The position numbers and the translations under genes are program-made. Below are positions 37,291 through 48,683 of a stretch of 64,000 bases of DNA, piece after piece. Each line of letters begins with the position of its first letter. The first letter of the stretch is position 1. A model generated the notes under the pieces. That model saw only the letters and a program-made list of their open reading frames with translations, was not told where the DNA came from and made no database searches. Source of the DNA: Epiperipatus broadwayi. Taxonomy: Eukaryota; Onychophora; Udeonychophora; Euonychophora; Peripatidae. Location of the stretch: assembly GCA_028023455.1 (NCBI GenBank), contig JAQFVV010012476.1, positions 2,151,820-2,215,819 on the forward strand, in the 5' to 3' direction.

Positions 37291-39124
37291 AGATTTTTTA
37301 CCATATTATGCATCTTTGTCAACCTGGAAATCTGATGTAAAATGCCAACTACTATTTATATTGGCATTTAGATATACCATTATTAGTTCTTAAATGTTTA
37401 TGACCTCCTGATTAACTAATCCTATGATTATTATTATTAGTAGTAGTAGTAGTATCATATGACCTTGAAAATAGGCTTTATATGGCTATTTGCTTATACT
37501 GTGACTTTTTGGATTATCCTTCGTTATAGTACTTTGATTAAAATGTTCAACATACAGTTTTTCTTATATGGATAAATAAAAGGCTAATTTTCAGAATAAA
37601 AATCAATACAGTTTATTAACTAACAAAAGAAACAGACATGACGTTTTTTATATCAAATCCATTTTCCCTCAGAAGAAAAACACGCACACACACACATTAT
37701 ATTTTAAAATTAACTAATAGTTTCTTAGAATCTGTTTATTTATGACTGGAAAAGTGACATGTCTGTAATACCACAAAGAGGTTATCAAATTAATATCCAT
37801 CTCTTCAGCAGGCATTTCTTCATAAGATGTCATTTCATAACTCTTTGATCATTCTTTCGGCTGTTCCCAATACAATCAATCTCTTTCCCTTTCCGTACAT
37901 TATAAAATTTTTAAAAGAATCGACGATATCATCAATAGAATTGATCTCCTGTCAAACGGGGAATCAAAATAATTGTATCAGATATTAGAAGAAAAGAAAA
38001 CGAGATTTTTATTTAACATTTATATATAACTTTTCTTTAAATAGCATTTTATAACGCAATAATATAAAGTTCGTTTATAAACACGATAAATATGGGTATA
38101 CATTGAATGGGTGGAAGCTTAAAATACTTTATTAAATATTTTAATGTAAATAAAGTTATATTCACAAAAATGGACTGTATAATTATTAAGTAGTTTGTAT
38201 CTCTACAGGTCACATGATCTGTAATCATTGGAAGTAACAAGAGCCAAACTGCAAAAAATAAAATTTTAGCTTTCAAATCTACTGGCTTCGGTCTGGCTTT
38301 ATCGTGAAACATGGGCTAGAGTTACTCTCCCGAATGAGTGAAAGAGGGCAATGGACTCCAGTCTCGAACTATAGTAAGCTCTACACAGTGACTGCCTTGC
38401 AACAGTGTAAAAAGAAAATAGCTATGTATAGATAAACACGTTCAATTGTATCTAATACATATTAATTTATTTTAATAAAAGAAAAATCCGTGACTTCGCT
38501 GATGCGCTAAACCATGCATTACAATTATATCATTGTACAGTAGCAATACATCCACCCACCATTCTTATTATCGGAGTTTGAATCCTTGTCAAGTAAAAAT
38601 TGATTATTTTTCTTTCTAATCAGCCTTAGTAGTATTAGTTATGTTTTTCACATACATCAATCTTACATAAATATCTAATATTGGTTATCATTTAATCTTA
38701 TCTAGAGAAAGCTATAAGAGAGGAAAATCAAACTATTATGACTCCCAAATTAGTATGTTCAGTGGGCTTATATTAAAGGTCATTTTATTGTAGCTTTATA
38801 CAAAGATGACATCATGCTTTTATCTTATTCGTGTATAGATCCCCTGTCCTATTTAATACTGAGTGTATTTTTATTGTTTTTGAAATATAATATATAATAA
38901 ATTAAATAGTTCTCCATCAATAATATTTTATTTATTGTCTGTATTTGAACTATTTAGAAACTCTATTCAGGATTTCTTTTTAATTTTATTTTCTTTGATA
39001 GATTTTAAAAAACAAAAATGAACACCTTTTATTAGTGTCATTTTAATATTTTGTTTCTATATTTTGACTGTGGTGTATCTTTCCTAGTTTATTTGTTTTT
39101 TTAAAAAATAACTATCAAACCAAG
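37291..39124. other. AT-rich sequence; possible degenerate tRNA-like piece
   Basis: A tRNA-like segment at about 38490-38600 (cttcgctgatgcgctaaacc, then gagtttgaatcc) could be an old SINE. No gene recognised otherwise. Confidence 0.3.
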
Positions 39125-40070
39125 CAAAATAGAAAAGAAGTTATAAAAAAGACTACTATACAATTAAGATGTAGAAAAAAATATAGAACTGCACTAAAAA
39201 GGGAGTTAAATGAATAGCAGGCTTTAGATGCAGAGATGTGGACAGCAAAGGAGGCAATTGAGGGAGAAATGGGATGGTCAAGTTTCTATATGAGAGATGC
39301 AAAAAGTAAAATGAAAATGTTTGGTGGGTTGCAGTTTATGGATAGTAAAAGAATAGCTAAAATAGTGTTTAATTGGGTTATGAGTAAAGGGCAGGTAACA
39401 AGATAGGTGAGAAAGGTAATGTGGTATGCAAAAGGTTTGGATAAAGAATTTATATCGGTATACTTGTATAAAAGGTGGGATGATTGTGTTAGGAGGATTG
39501 TTGAGTGTTATAGTGGTAAGGAATGGGATAAAAGAATAGCAGCATTAATAAAAAATAGGGAGTTGGAGAAGTAGTATGGAGGGTAAGAAGAGTTTAAATA
39601 TATATAGAAGTAAACAGAATATTGGAGTTGAGTTAATTTATGATAATAGTAAGGAAAGTAGTTTATTGTTTAAGACTCGAATGGGATCTTTAGCAACAAG
39701 AGAATATACATGTAAATGGAAATTATGGGTGATTTATCATGCAAATTGTGTAAGGAAGGTATAGAAAATATTAGGCATCTGTTGATTGAATGTAAATGCT
39801 TGAAAGCAGAAAGGGTACTGATAATGAAGTTATGGGAGAATAGGTATGAATGAAGTGACAATACAGAAAGTGAGTTATTAGTTTTTATGCTGGGTTTGAG
39901 ATAAGATAAGGGGGATTTAGATTTAAAGGCCATAGAGTTGACAAAGATTATGTTATGGAAATGGGATGGGGCAGAATATGAAAAGACTTAGAGTGGGGAA
40001 TGGAAAATAAAGTGGCTAACAGGTTTATCTGGGCATAGTTGCTGAGATATTCTTGACTTTGTTTAAGGAG
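39125..40070 (+). pseudogene. Decayed LINE C-terminal region with CCHC-type zinc knuckle (fourth lineage)
   Basis: Plus-strand frames, broken by stops: MWTAKEAIEGEMGW, KMKMFGGLQFMDSKRIAK, WDKRIAALIKNRELEK, VELIYDNSKESSLLFKTR and MGSLATREYTCKW. A shifted frame then gives CKLCKEGIENIRHLLIECKC, a C-x2-C-H-C arrangement like the zinc knuckle at the end of several LINE polyproteins. The minus-strand remnant at 42.96-43.64 kb looks like the first ORF of the same kind of element. The lineage name cannot be settled from this. Confidence 0.55.
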
Positions 40071-41479
40071 AAGCCAAATACATCACATCACATCAGCATT
40101 ACAACATCCTTCTCTAATAACAATTATGTGCTAGTATGAGATGGTGATCATGTGATATTTTTTGGCTTATACAACTTGAATTTAACAACATGATTTTTCA
40201 TTATCTTGGTAGAGAAGATCATTTGAACATTTTTGACACCACTCAGGTGTTTGATGTTTTTAAAGCAATTTACATATTGCCATCAAAAATAGATATTACA
40301 TAACATTTAGTCCTGTCAGATCAAATCAAAGCATTACATGACTTCTTTAGTGTATGTTAAATCTGCATTTGATGATAGCATAGCACTTTATGCATTCACC
40401 TTGACACCACCCACACATGCATGACTATTATAAAATTGTAGAGCCTACTAGATTACATATTACTTTCCATATATTAAATGGAGTATTTAAACAGAGAATT
40501 TGTTATATTATAGTTATTCAAAAGTCTTTTATTTTATTTTTATTATAGTGTAATTAAATGATCAGTTATTAAAAGATCATGTGATACTTAAGAAGTAAAA
40601 TGCGAATATTGAGTTTTGACCCAATACATTGAACTCTTGAAACTATCACAAAACTATACAGGTTTCGACAATTGCATTGCATGGCTTCTTCATAACTGTA
40701 ACAGACCAGTAAGTCTATTGCTCCACATGGATTAATGTAGTTGTAGATAATTATCTCACAAGCTACAGTCTTAAGAGTAACAGTGCAAAAATTAAAGTTC
40801 CACTACTGTGACTTCCAGGGCAATAACATCATGTGATTTTCTGAACCGGAAGCCACCAAATTACTTTACTGATTGAATTTATATTGAAGTTAAAGTGCTG
40901 GTTACAGTCAGATTTGATAGGAAATATATATTTTATATATTAAGGTGGAGGGAAACTACCAAAAGGATTATACCATTGTGATTCTTATGAATGATATGTC
41001 TGTCATTTGCTATCAGTATTTTTAATGTATGGTGCTAACATATTTTAAGTTAAATTCATCATTTTGGTTGATTATTGATTGTCCATTATATATGAAAAAT
41101 TATAAAATATTACTGACACCAAAAGAGACCTTTATTTCTCCATTTTATTCAAGCTTATGTTTCTTTCACAAGTCAAATTAAGGTATCATTTACAACCAGT
41201 AATATTTTGTATTTGAAATTCAGCTAGTGATATTTAACTAATTCTATGGAAAAATAAATATGAAGAATATGAATATTCACTGTGATTCTATCAGAAAGAA
41301 AAGTTAACTGCAATATATGTTAAATGATAGCATCTTAAATATCAAATAAACATAAAGATGGACCAGTGTGTTCAGGATACATTAATGTTTCAAGGATTAA
41401 TTTGTATAATCACTGCCATTTATAGAGTATTTTTATAATTTTTGTCTTTGAATCTTTTTCCCTTTAGATTTGGCATGAC
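40071..41479. other. AT-rich sequence with two repeat traces
   Basis: At about 40120-40170 the sequence caattatgtgctagtatgag, then atggtgatcatgtgat, is an inverted copy of the flank of the family 1 foldback at 6.43 kb. At about 40650-40695 the minus strand shows tgaagaagcc, a stretch ending gtcgaaacctgta, a weak hammerhead-like layout lacking an intact CUGANGA box. No gene. Confidence 0.35.
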
Positions 41480-42070
41480 TATATTAATTTCTGAATGATT
41501 GCTATTGCTGAAGATGTTTATTAAAGATTATACTTCTTATGTTTACATGTGGGTTTGTATAAGAAGATAACTGTTTCTCTCCCCAAACTGCCTGCAGTGC
41601 CTTTTCTGAATCAATGCATGTTTTATACAATGACAGTTTAGTTGAACATTAACAAATCTGAGCCACAAGTTACAATATGAAATATAACAGCACATTTTGT
41701 ACCTCTATAGATTGTCTTTAGTCCTGTCTCCACCATCTTTAATTTCACAAATCATTTGAAAATCTTTTTGTGACTCATAGATTCATGACCATAAAAAGTA
41801 TAAGTTATTTCAAAAGTTTCAGTATCTGTTCCATTCTATTTTAAACAAAATTTAATAATATCATTTTCCATCATGGGTAAATGTGTGTAACACTATTTCA
41901 CATTCTAAGTTGTGATTGGTGAATAGCTAAATTATGTATCTGTATAATCTATGCAGTGCTTCAGAGATAGAGCTGCAGGCAGTTTGGAGAGCCTACCAAT
42001 CATCTTTTCTGTGGGACACAATGTGTATTAATGCATCTTAAGTAGACTAATGGAAATAAATCAAACACAA
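41480..42070. repeat. Foldback element, about 200-bp arms
   Basis: Inverted arms around ctctccccaaactgcctgcag (41578) and ctgcaggcagtttggagag (41971). The match extends outward (gtgggtttgtataagaagat against atcatcttttctgtgggac, imperfect) and inward (gaatcaatgcat/ctatgcagtgcttcag, then tacaatatgaaatataaca against ttcacattctaagttgtga). The spacer is about 150 bp. Confidence 0.6.
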
Positions 42071-42955
42071 AAAAATAAACATATACATTACCCAGAATAA
42101 AAAGCACAATGAACTATTATTAAATCTGGTGAAATGATAATGAATATGTATTTTAAATATTATTTATTTAAAACAATGATTATCTTCATACTTCACGAGA
42201 GTCATCTCTTGTAAGCTTAGCAATCAATGGATTGAAGATGGTTTAGAGCTATAAAATCTCTATATTCTGAATGATTGATAATTAACTTTTGCTCATCAAC
42301 AGAACAATTAGTACTAAATTGAATCTAATAAAGTGTGAGAATCAATATTCATTTTAAAAAACATTTATTTAAAATAGCAATTATTTTCATACTATTCTAG
42401 CACCATCTATTGCAAATTTGAGTAATCAATGGAAATCAAAGTGATATAATGCTATAATATGAATGAATGTATAAAACATCATGCTCACATTATCGGTCAA
42501 AACATTTATTTAATGTGATTCATATTAATTGTTTCTTAAAGTACTTCATGATAGTTCTTGTTATTTCATTCTTTTTTTTAACTGTTACTTAATTTACTTA
42601 GGTTAGTGTAGAATCTAATTATTATAAGCCTCTGGTATATCAATTAACTCCTTGCACTAATTAAGTCATTAGAATTGTATGATTATGCAAACACATTTTC
42701 ATTCTCTAATTACAAGCTCAACAAGTTTGATGGTAATTTTTGTTTTCTATATGCAAAACATGATTTAGCATTTGGGTATTTTATGTTCTATTTGTCTGAA
42801 GGTTTGTAATGATGATATATTATAAGATGTGAAATGTTGGACTATTTTCATTTATGAGTGAATGTTGAATGTATAGAAAATTTTAAACTTTATTTAAACT
42901 TTCCAAATACAAACAACTTGTTAGTAATCACACACATTATATATCTACAATCTCT
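42071..42955. other. AT-rich sequence with weak family 1 traces
   Basis: Two places (about 42195-42240, and 42395-42440 with catactattctagcaccatc) resemble the outer part of family 1 arms, including gagtaatcaatgg. Neither has a hammerhead core. No gene. Confidence 0.3.
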
Positions 42956-42959
42956 AATT

Positions 42960-43640
42960 AATGAATCTCCTATCAATACTGTCTCATAGTCTCTTTGTCT
43001 GCTTCATCCATAACATTCTCTACTACCTTCTGAAATTCTTTATCTACTTCTTCCTTATCATTACTAGTCAATAATTCCTTCATCTGCTCACACTTCATCT
43101 CTAATGATTTTCATTTTGCTTCTATATCCTTTACCTCTTCCTCCATCTTTACTTATTCTTTGGCTAACCATCTCCATTTCACTACTAAGTTTTTCATTTA
43201 TATCTGTCATCCTCTATCTTTACTTATTCTTTGGCTAACCATCTTCATTTCACTACTAAGTTTTTCATTTATATCTGTCACTCCACAACAACCATATTCT
43301 ATCCTATCTTCCTCTATTACATTTTGCTTCATTTCTCCTGACTTTCTCCTTAAACTATCTATACATAGAAACCACTTTTTTACCTCTTTTATCACATTTA
43401 CACACTGTCTACAACCATAAACCTGTTACATACTTACTAGTCTTATTTAAACATTTCAAGTGATAAATCTCATCACATACATTCTACCACAGCACACCTA
43501 ATTTATTCTGCCATTATATACGCATTGTGGAATACAAATTCAATCCATATTCCTTATTTTACAAGTCACCTACTCTATATTTGACTTTATAATTCCTCTC
43601 CTACTCTTCACATCTCTTTGCACAGAAGGATAAAAGCTTT
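42960..43640 (-). pseudogene. LINE ORF1-like remnant: zinc finger plus coiled coil
   Basis: On the minus strand a cysteine/histidine segment (VCDEIYHLKCLNKTSK, then YVTGLW) resembles a PHD-type finger. VIKEVKKWFLCIDSLRRK and strongly charged helical sequence follow (SSEMKMVSQR, and in another frame LEMKCEQMKELLTSNDKEE). Several LINE first ORFs have this order, finger then coiled coil. A direct duplication of about 65 bp (ttctttggctaaccatct at 43156 and 43220) lies within it. Frame breaks show it is dead. Confidence 0.45.
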
Positions 43641-44103
43641 ACTTTCTTTAAATGACAATCAATCATTAACCATGAGTTTTCTGACTATAGGCCTCCAAAA
43701 CATTATTTTTTCCCTCAAATAAATCACTCCCTTTCATAAATTAAAAAAAAAAAATTTTAGTAGCAAACTTACTAAAGAAATTAACTAATTTTACATACAA
43801 CTTAGTTATAAAATATCCTTACATTAACACACATTCAAGAAAATATTTTTTTTAACCCCTAAATTTAAAATAACTAAATCTTAGCAGATTGCAGCGCCAT
43901 CTTTAGTTCTGTTACTTCTGGAATTCAAACTTCTTACTCTCAATATGATATGGCTGTTTTTTTTTTTTTTTTACAAATATTGCTTCAGAGCTTCCAGGAA
44001 ATGTTGCCAGAGATATCAAATAAAAGTAAGAAAGTAGGACTAAAGGTAAATGCTAAAAAATCTAATGTTCAATGGATTTTCTCAATAAATAAATAAATAA
44101 ACA

Positions 44104-44218
44104 TTTTTTTTTTCATATATCATAGCATTGGCTGGGAGGCGAACCTACAACAACTGTCTGCAACCAACTGCTTGCTTGCAATGCGGCTGCGCTGACCTCT
44201 CGGCTAGCAATGCTTGAT
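44104..44218 (-). mobile_element. tRNA-derived SINE (family S1) inside RTE remnant
   Basis: Plus strand reads T-run, catatatcatagcattggctg, ggaggcgaacctac, then gcgctgacctctcggctagc, i.e. a minus-strand S1 with good A- and B-boxes. The target duplication is unclear because the site is an aaat-repeat. Confidence 0.75.
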
Positions 44219-44239
44219 GATTTATTAATGATGAATTAG

Positions 44240-44642
44240 CAAACAAATGGAGTAAATCTCTTTTGCCCAGGCTATGACTTAAAAGTACTCTAAATGTTAA
44301 ACAAACAATCAAGAATAGAATGACTCCACCTATTCTTAGTTGCTCTGATGTTTAAGAGCACACTTTTGGCAACAATGTGGTAATTCAGAGTGAAATTATG
44401 TTCTTAATTGCTCTGATGTTTAAAAGCATACCTTTGTCAACATTCTTGGTAATTCAAAGTAAAATTATGATAAATTAAGTTCGCTCTGAATTACCAACAA
44501 TGTTGACAAAGGTATGTTTTTAAAGGTGGATTCATTCTATTTTTGATTCCTTCAAACTTTAGAGTGTTTTCAAGTCATAACCTGGGGAAAAGTGATTTAC
44601 TCCCTCTGTTTTTATATACACTGAGCTACGTTTCATTTTAAA
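44240..44642. repeat. Foldback inserted in RTE remnant
   Basis: Arms about 44245-44400 and 44480-44625: aaatggagtaaatctctttt against aagtgatttactccctctg, and acttttggcaacaatgtggt against accaacaatgttgacaaagg. A direct duplication aatgatgaattag borders the element (about 44234 and 44641), matching the RTE sequence it broke. A second internal copy of the ttgctctgatgttta segment lies at about 44405. Confidence 0.75.
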
Positions 44643-45438
44643 ATGATGAATTAGAAGAAATTAATAATTTCAAATATCTTGGTCAGGTTATTAATATAGA
44701 TGGAAACATAATGGTTGAAATTAGTGATGGAATTAAATTAGGATTGAACATTTTTGGTAGAAATAGTATTAAAAGGAAATATGCCTAAGGATTTGAAATG
44801 GTTAATAAATCTGTTTTATCAATTCTTGCTTATGGATTTGAAATGTAGATACTTAATTGAAGAACAATACAGCGACTTCAGACCATTCAACAACTTATGG
44901 AGAGATCTATGTTAGGAGTAACACAAATTGATCAAATATAAAATACATGAGGGAGAGAATAAATAGGTGTTAGTAGTTACATCATTAAAAAAATTAAAAG
45001 ATTGAAGTGGAAATGATCTGGTCATCTACTTGAACAGATGATAATAAATGGCAGTTGAGCCTTAAACTGAATTTCAAGAAACTAATAAAACACCTAGAAA
45101 AAGATCACATATAAAATGGATGGTAACATAAGGAAGTTTGCTGGTGTGATGGCTAGAGATCAAAGATATTGGAGTAAAATTGGAAAGACTTTCTATCCTG
45201 TAATGGATTTGTAACTGAAAATGATGATGATGACCATAGACTTGAATCTTTTGGCCATCTATAATGTCCTAAGCAAAAATGAAATATTTTTGTACTTGAT
45301 GAATGACATTCTTTATTACAAAAAGCTTTTCTTCAACAATTTTTTGAGATATTAATATAAACATCTATATGCAGAGCTTTCCTAATGTTTTAATGGATTT
45401 CATAAAGCTATAGGCATGTATATATATAGAAGAAGATC

Positions 45439-45479
<41 letters not shown>
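45439..45479. repeat. (AT)n at the PLE boundary
   Basis: AT run abutting the 3' end of the PLE. A shorter AT run (48664-48681) abuts the opposite end, so the element probably entered an AT microsatellite. Confidence 0.9.
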
Positions 45480-45480
<1 letters not shown>

Positions 45481-45673
45481 CTACAACCATTAAATGTCTG
45501 TATTTTTAAATTATATAATAATAATTCAAACAAATATATTTAATACAGTATTCAAAATTAAATAATATATTCTTTACCAGAAGTACTTTCAATTGTTTCA
45601 CTGACAATCTTTTTCAACTGTTAATACAAACGTACAAAAAATAAAAACTTGTATTACCCATCATTCAATCTAT

Positions 45674-48037
45674 TCAAATTTCCCACAATTCTGTTGTCTT
45701 TATATTTGCCGATTGTTTATTCATCAAACCACCTCTATTCCTAGATATCATCATTGCCTCTTTAATTTTACGTTTTTCACTACACCTTTCAATTTGAATA
45801 ATTTTTATATCTCTATTATTAAATTTAAAACCATAATTACATGTTTTATTATGATCAAATATAATTGATGGAGTATTCATATTTACTGAAGATATATTTT
45901 CTTTCTGTACACGTTTATATAATGTCTTATGATCATTATATCGTTTTTGTAATGTACATTTGGATTCCCCTATATATTTTATTCCACAACCACATTCCAA
46001 CATATATATAACAGAACTTAATTCAAACTTAGAAATCTTGGCTTTGGAGTTATTTATCATATCATTTATATTATTTGAAGAGAAAAAAGAAATTCTACAC
46101 AAACCACTAAAAAGTTTATTAATTAATTTAGCTTGTTGATTAGATATAAAAGGAATAGAAATCCATTTATCACTTTTTAATTTACTTAATATTTTCTTAT
46201 TATTACTCTTATTTTGATTATATTTTGTAATTGTATTATAAATAATATTCCTTCCATAACCAACATTCAACATATCAGTAATATAAACATTAATATTTTC
46301 AATTTTATCACTAATAAATTTGCACAAATAATCATTTCTAAATAAAAATGACTTCAAACCAGCTAATTTATGACTCATATGAACTTTAGAATTATATGGA
46401 ATATAACCCCTAATTTCAACAGGCTTTAAAATCATATTATAATCAAACACATTATTATTTCTTTTAATAAATATATCTAAAAACTTTATAGAATCTTCTT
46501 TCTCCTCATTTAACACCCATTTTACATTATTAATCATATTTAACTCATTAAACAAATTAACTATTATTTCATTATGTGCACATATAAATACATCATCAAC
46601 ATATCTACAATATACTTTAATTCCTTTATATTTTATCTGAGACAATATCTTAACCTCATAATTAGAAATAAAAAAATTACAAAGCTGTGATACCACCGGA
46701 AGACCCATTGGCCAACCAAAATTCATTTTATAAAAGCAATCATTAAACCTAACATATATATTATCATTCACAAATCTTAATATTTTAACAATAAAATTTC
46801 TAATATTATTATCAATAGATTTTAAAAACAAAGCTCTTTCAATAATCTCTATTGATTCAATACGATTAATTGAACCATACATTTCAGATATGTCAAGTGT
46901 ACACATAACATCATTATTATCAATTTTTATATTTTTAATCCTATTAATAAAATCAAATGATGATGAAATCGTATAATCTCCAAATCCAAGCACATCTTGC
47001 ATTATTTTTTCAATATATCTACAAGCATTATAATAAAAAACACCACCAAAATCAACAATTACTCTTAATGGATAACAATTTTTATGCAATTTTATATTTG
47101 CAAAGATTCTTGGAAACACTGCAGACGACGGATATAAACTGTAATATGTCTTTGCATCAATAACTTTTTTCTTTTTAGCAGTCATTAAAATGTCATTGAT
47201 AAATTTCATTCTATATGTATCAATATTATTTAATTCACTTTTTTCAAAACAAAGCTTCTTCATTTGATCCATAATTTTCATATTATATTCATCCTGTTTC
47301 ATTAGGCACATCCGTAAACCTTTGTCCTCCTTCAAACAAATTAATTTATTACTTTTTAAAAAATTTTTAAATTCATAAATTTGTTTTAACCAAACATTAT
47401 CATTTTGCTTATCAAATGTTTTATTTTTTATTTCATTAATTATTTTATTCCTATCATTTAAATCACAATTTATAACACCAAACGAATATTCAATCGCCGC
47501 ATTTAATTCAATACTAGAATCTTTCCAACCTCCACCGACGTATTTAGATCCAAAATTTAAAATATAACGCTGATTAAAATTCAAATCAACTCCAGAGATA
47601 TTCACATAGTTTTGATCACTAAAATTTCTTGGAAACTTTTTATTATACAAATGTTCAATTTTCCTATTAAATTTATCCATCATTTTTGAATGCAAATTAT
47701 TAAAACGTATTTGACAAATCTGTTTATATTCATATAAATAATCAATATTATTAACGTAAATAAAATGATTTAATGTTCTTAAATACTTTCTATTATAAAA
47801 CAGCAAATACTTACATTGGTCAATTATATTACGAAGTATTATATTTTTTAGATCATCCATAGATCTCAAACTCAATTTACATAACTTATTTATTTTAATA
47901 CAACAACAGTTAGGAAACACTTTAAAAATCCGACAGGAATACAAAAATTTTATTCTGCACTTTAACGTAATAACTTTAACCGTTACTTTCCGCCATTCCT
48001 TTAAAAGCCAAATTCCATTTAATTGCTTTAAATCCAT
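45674..48037 (-). CDS. Penelope-like element polyprotein: reverse transcriptase plus GIY-YIG endonuclease
   Basis: An open 787-residue frame with no stop or shift. It would copy element RNA into DNA at a target nicked by its own endonuclease. Visible in order: a DKG motif (LKEDKGLRMC, about residue 237) typical of PLEs; RVIVDFGGVFYYN; motif A LDISEMYGSI (about 380); motif B WPMGLPVVSQLCN; motif C YCRYVDDVF (about 478); and a KFLDIFI motif D-like segment. The C-terminal GIY-YIG nuclease has VIYMLECGCGIKYIGES with LQKRYNDHK (about 675-705) and a candidate catalytic Glu in KIKEAMMISR (about 762). The start is the first ATG of the frame; the first 60 residues match no motif I know. Lysine/asparagine-rich codon use follows the AT-rich genome. 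The element may still be active. Confidence 0.9.
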   Translation of the reverse strand: MDLKQLNGIWLLKEWRKVTVKVITLKCRIKFLYSCRIFKVFPNCCCIKINKLCKLSLRSMDDLKNIILRNIIDQCKYLLFYNRKYLRTLNHFIYVNNIDYLYEYKQICQIRFNNLHSKMMDKFNRKIEHLYNKKFPRNFSDQNYVNISGVDLNFNQRYILNFGSKYVGGGWKDSSIELNAAIEYSFGVINCDLNDRNKIINEIKNKTFDKQNDNVWLKQIYEFKNFLKSNKLICLKEDKGLRMCLMKQDEYNMKIMDQMKKLCFEKSELNNIDTYRMKFINDILMTAKKKKVIDAKTYYSLYPSSAVFPRIFANIKLHKNCYPLRVIVDFGGVFYYNACRYIEKIMQDVLGFGDYTISSSFDFINRIKNIKIDNNDVMCTLDISEMYGSINRIESIEIIERALFLKSIDNNIRNFIVKILRFVNDNIYVRFNDCFYKMNFGWPMGLPVVSQLCNFFISNYEVKILSQIKYKGIKVYCRYVDDVFICAHNEIIVNLFNELNMINNVKWVLNEEKEDSIKFLDIFIKRNNNVFDYNMILKPVEIRGYIPYNSKVHMSHKLAGLKSFLFRNDYLCKFISDKIENINVYITDMLNVGYGRNIIYNTITKYNQNKSNNKKILSKLKSDKWISIPFISNQQAKLINKLFSGLCRISFFSSNNINDMINNSKAKISKFELSSVIYMLECGCGIKYIGESKCTLQKRYNDHKTLYKRVQKENISSVNMNTPSIIFDHNKTCNYGFKFNNRDIKIIQIERCSEKRKIKEAMMISRNRGGLMNKQSANIKTTELWEI

Positions 48038-48049
48038 TTCATATATAAA

Positions 48050-48494
48050 TAACTACAACCATTAAATGTCTGTATTTTTAAATTATATAATAATAATTCA
48101 AACAAATATATTTAATACAGTATTCAAAATTAAATAATATATTCTTTACCAGAAGTACTTTCAATTGTTTCACTGACAATCTTTTTCAACTGTTAATACA
48201 AACGTACAAAAAATAAAAACTTGTATTACCCATCATTCAATCTATTCAAATTTCCCACAATTCTGTTGTCTTTATATTTGCCGATTGTTTATTCATCAAA
48301 CCACCTCTATTCCTAGATATCATCATTGCCTCTTTAATTTTACGTTTTTCACTACACCTTTCAATTTGAATAATTTTTATATCTCTATTATTAAATTTAA
48401 AACCATAATTACATGTTTTATTATGATCAAATATAATTGATGGAGTATTCATATTTACTGAAGATATATTTTCTTTCTGTACACGTTTATATAA
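48050..48494 (-). repeat. Partial upstream copy of PLE end (pLTR)
   Basis: It repeats the last about 80 codons of the PLE ORF (open from 48452) plus its 3' UTR, almost without change relative to 45480-45925. It ends in tatataat, where the full copy continues into gtcttatgatc. The 68-residue open frame inside is part of the GIY-YIG domain, not a separate gene. Confidence 0.9.
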
Positions 48495-48497
48495 TTG

Positions 48498-48665
48498 TGG
48501 GAAATTTGAATAGATTGAATGATGGGTAATACAAGTTTTTATTTTTTGTACGTTTGTATTAACAGTTGAAAAAGATTGTCAGTGAAACAATTGAAAGTAC
48601 TTCTGGTAAAGAATATATTATTTAATTTTGAATACTGTATTAAATATATTTGTTTGAATTATTAA
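48498..48665 (+). repeat. Inverted copy of PLE 3' tail
   Basis: From gtgggaaatttgaatag to tgtttgaattatta this is the reverse complement of about 45500-45687. With the adjacent direct copy it forms a hairpin of about 170 bp per arm separated by roughly 250 bp. Confidence 0.9.
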
Positions 48666-48683
48666 TATATATATATATATACC

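Larger units (their letters stand above)
43965..45235 (+). pseudogene. RTE-type LINE fragment with two later insertions
   Basis: Plus strand: a segment matching FANNASELQEMLQEIS (about 43972), VGLKVNAKKS, a gap holding a SINE and a foldback, then DELEEINNFKYLGQVINIDG (44643). SMERSMLGVTQID and WIPRNS-type pieces follow, ending in a gatgatgatga tail at about 45219-45231. The interrupted codons can be followed from one side of the insertions to the other, which gives the relative order: LINE first, then SINE and foldback. Confidence 0.7.
45437..48683 (-). mobile_element. Penelope-like element with pLTR and inverted tail
   Basis: In minus-strand sense: an inverted copy of the 3' tail (48498-48660), a partial upstream copy of the C-terminal coding end and 3' UTR (48494-48050), the full ORF (48037-45674), then the 3' UTR. 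The 45480-45920 and 48050-48494 copies are nearly identical, as expected for the partial LTR (pLTR) of Penelope-like elements; the inverted tail is also a known feature. Both outer ends run into (AT)n. Near-identity of the copies suggests a young insertion. Confidence 0.9.

Noticed and set aside
38490-38600. Functional tRNA gene
   Set aside because: Only a B-box-like match; no cloverleaf could be drawn, so at best an old SINE.
40640-40700. Hammerhead at 40.65 kb (minus strand)
   Set aside because: gtcgaaacctgta and tgaagaagcc are present, but the first core base is A and stems I and II do not pair convincingly.
45480-45680. Hammerhead in the PLE 3' UTR
   Set aside because: A gtgaaac...agtac layout is present on the sense strand, but no CUGANGA box or pairing stem I could be found.
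48246-48452. 68-codon frame as an independent gene
   Set aside because: It repeats the C-terminus of the PLE protein and belongs to the pLTR copy.
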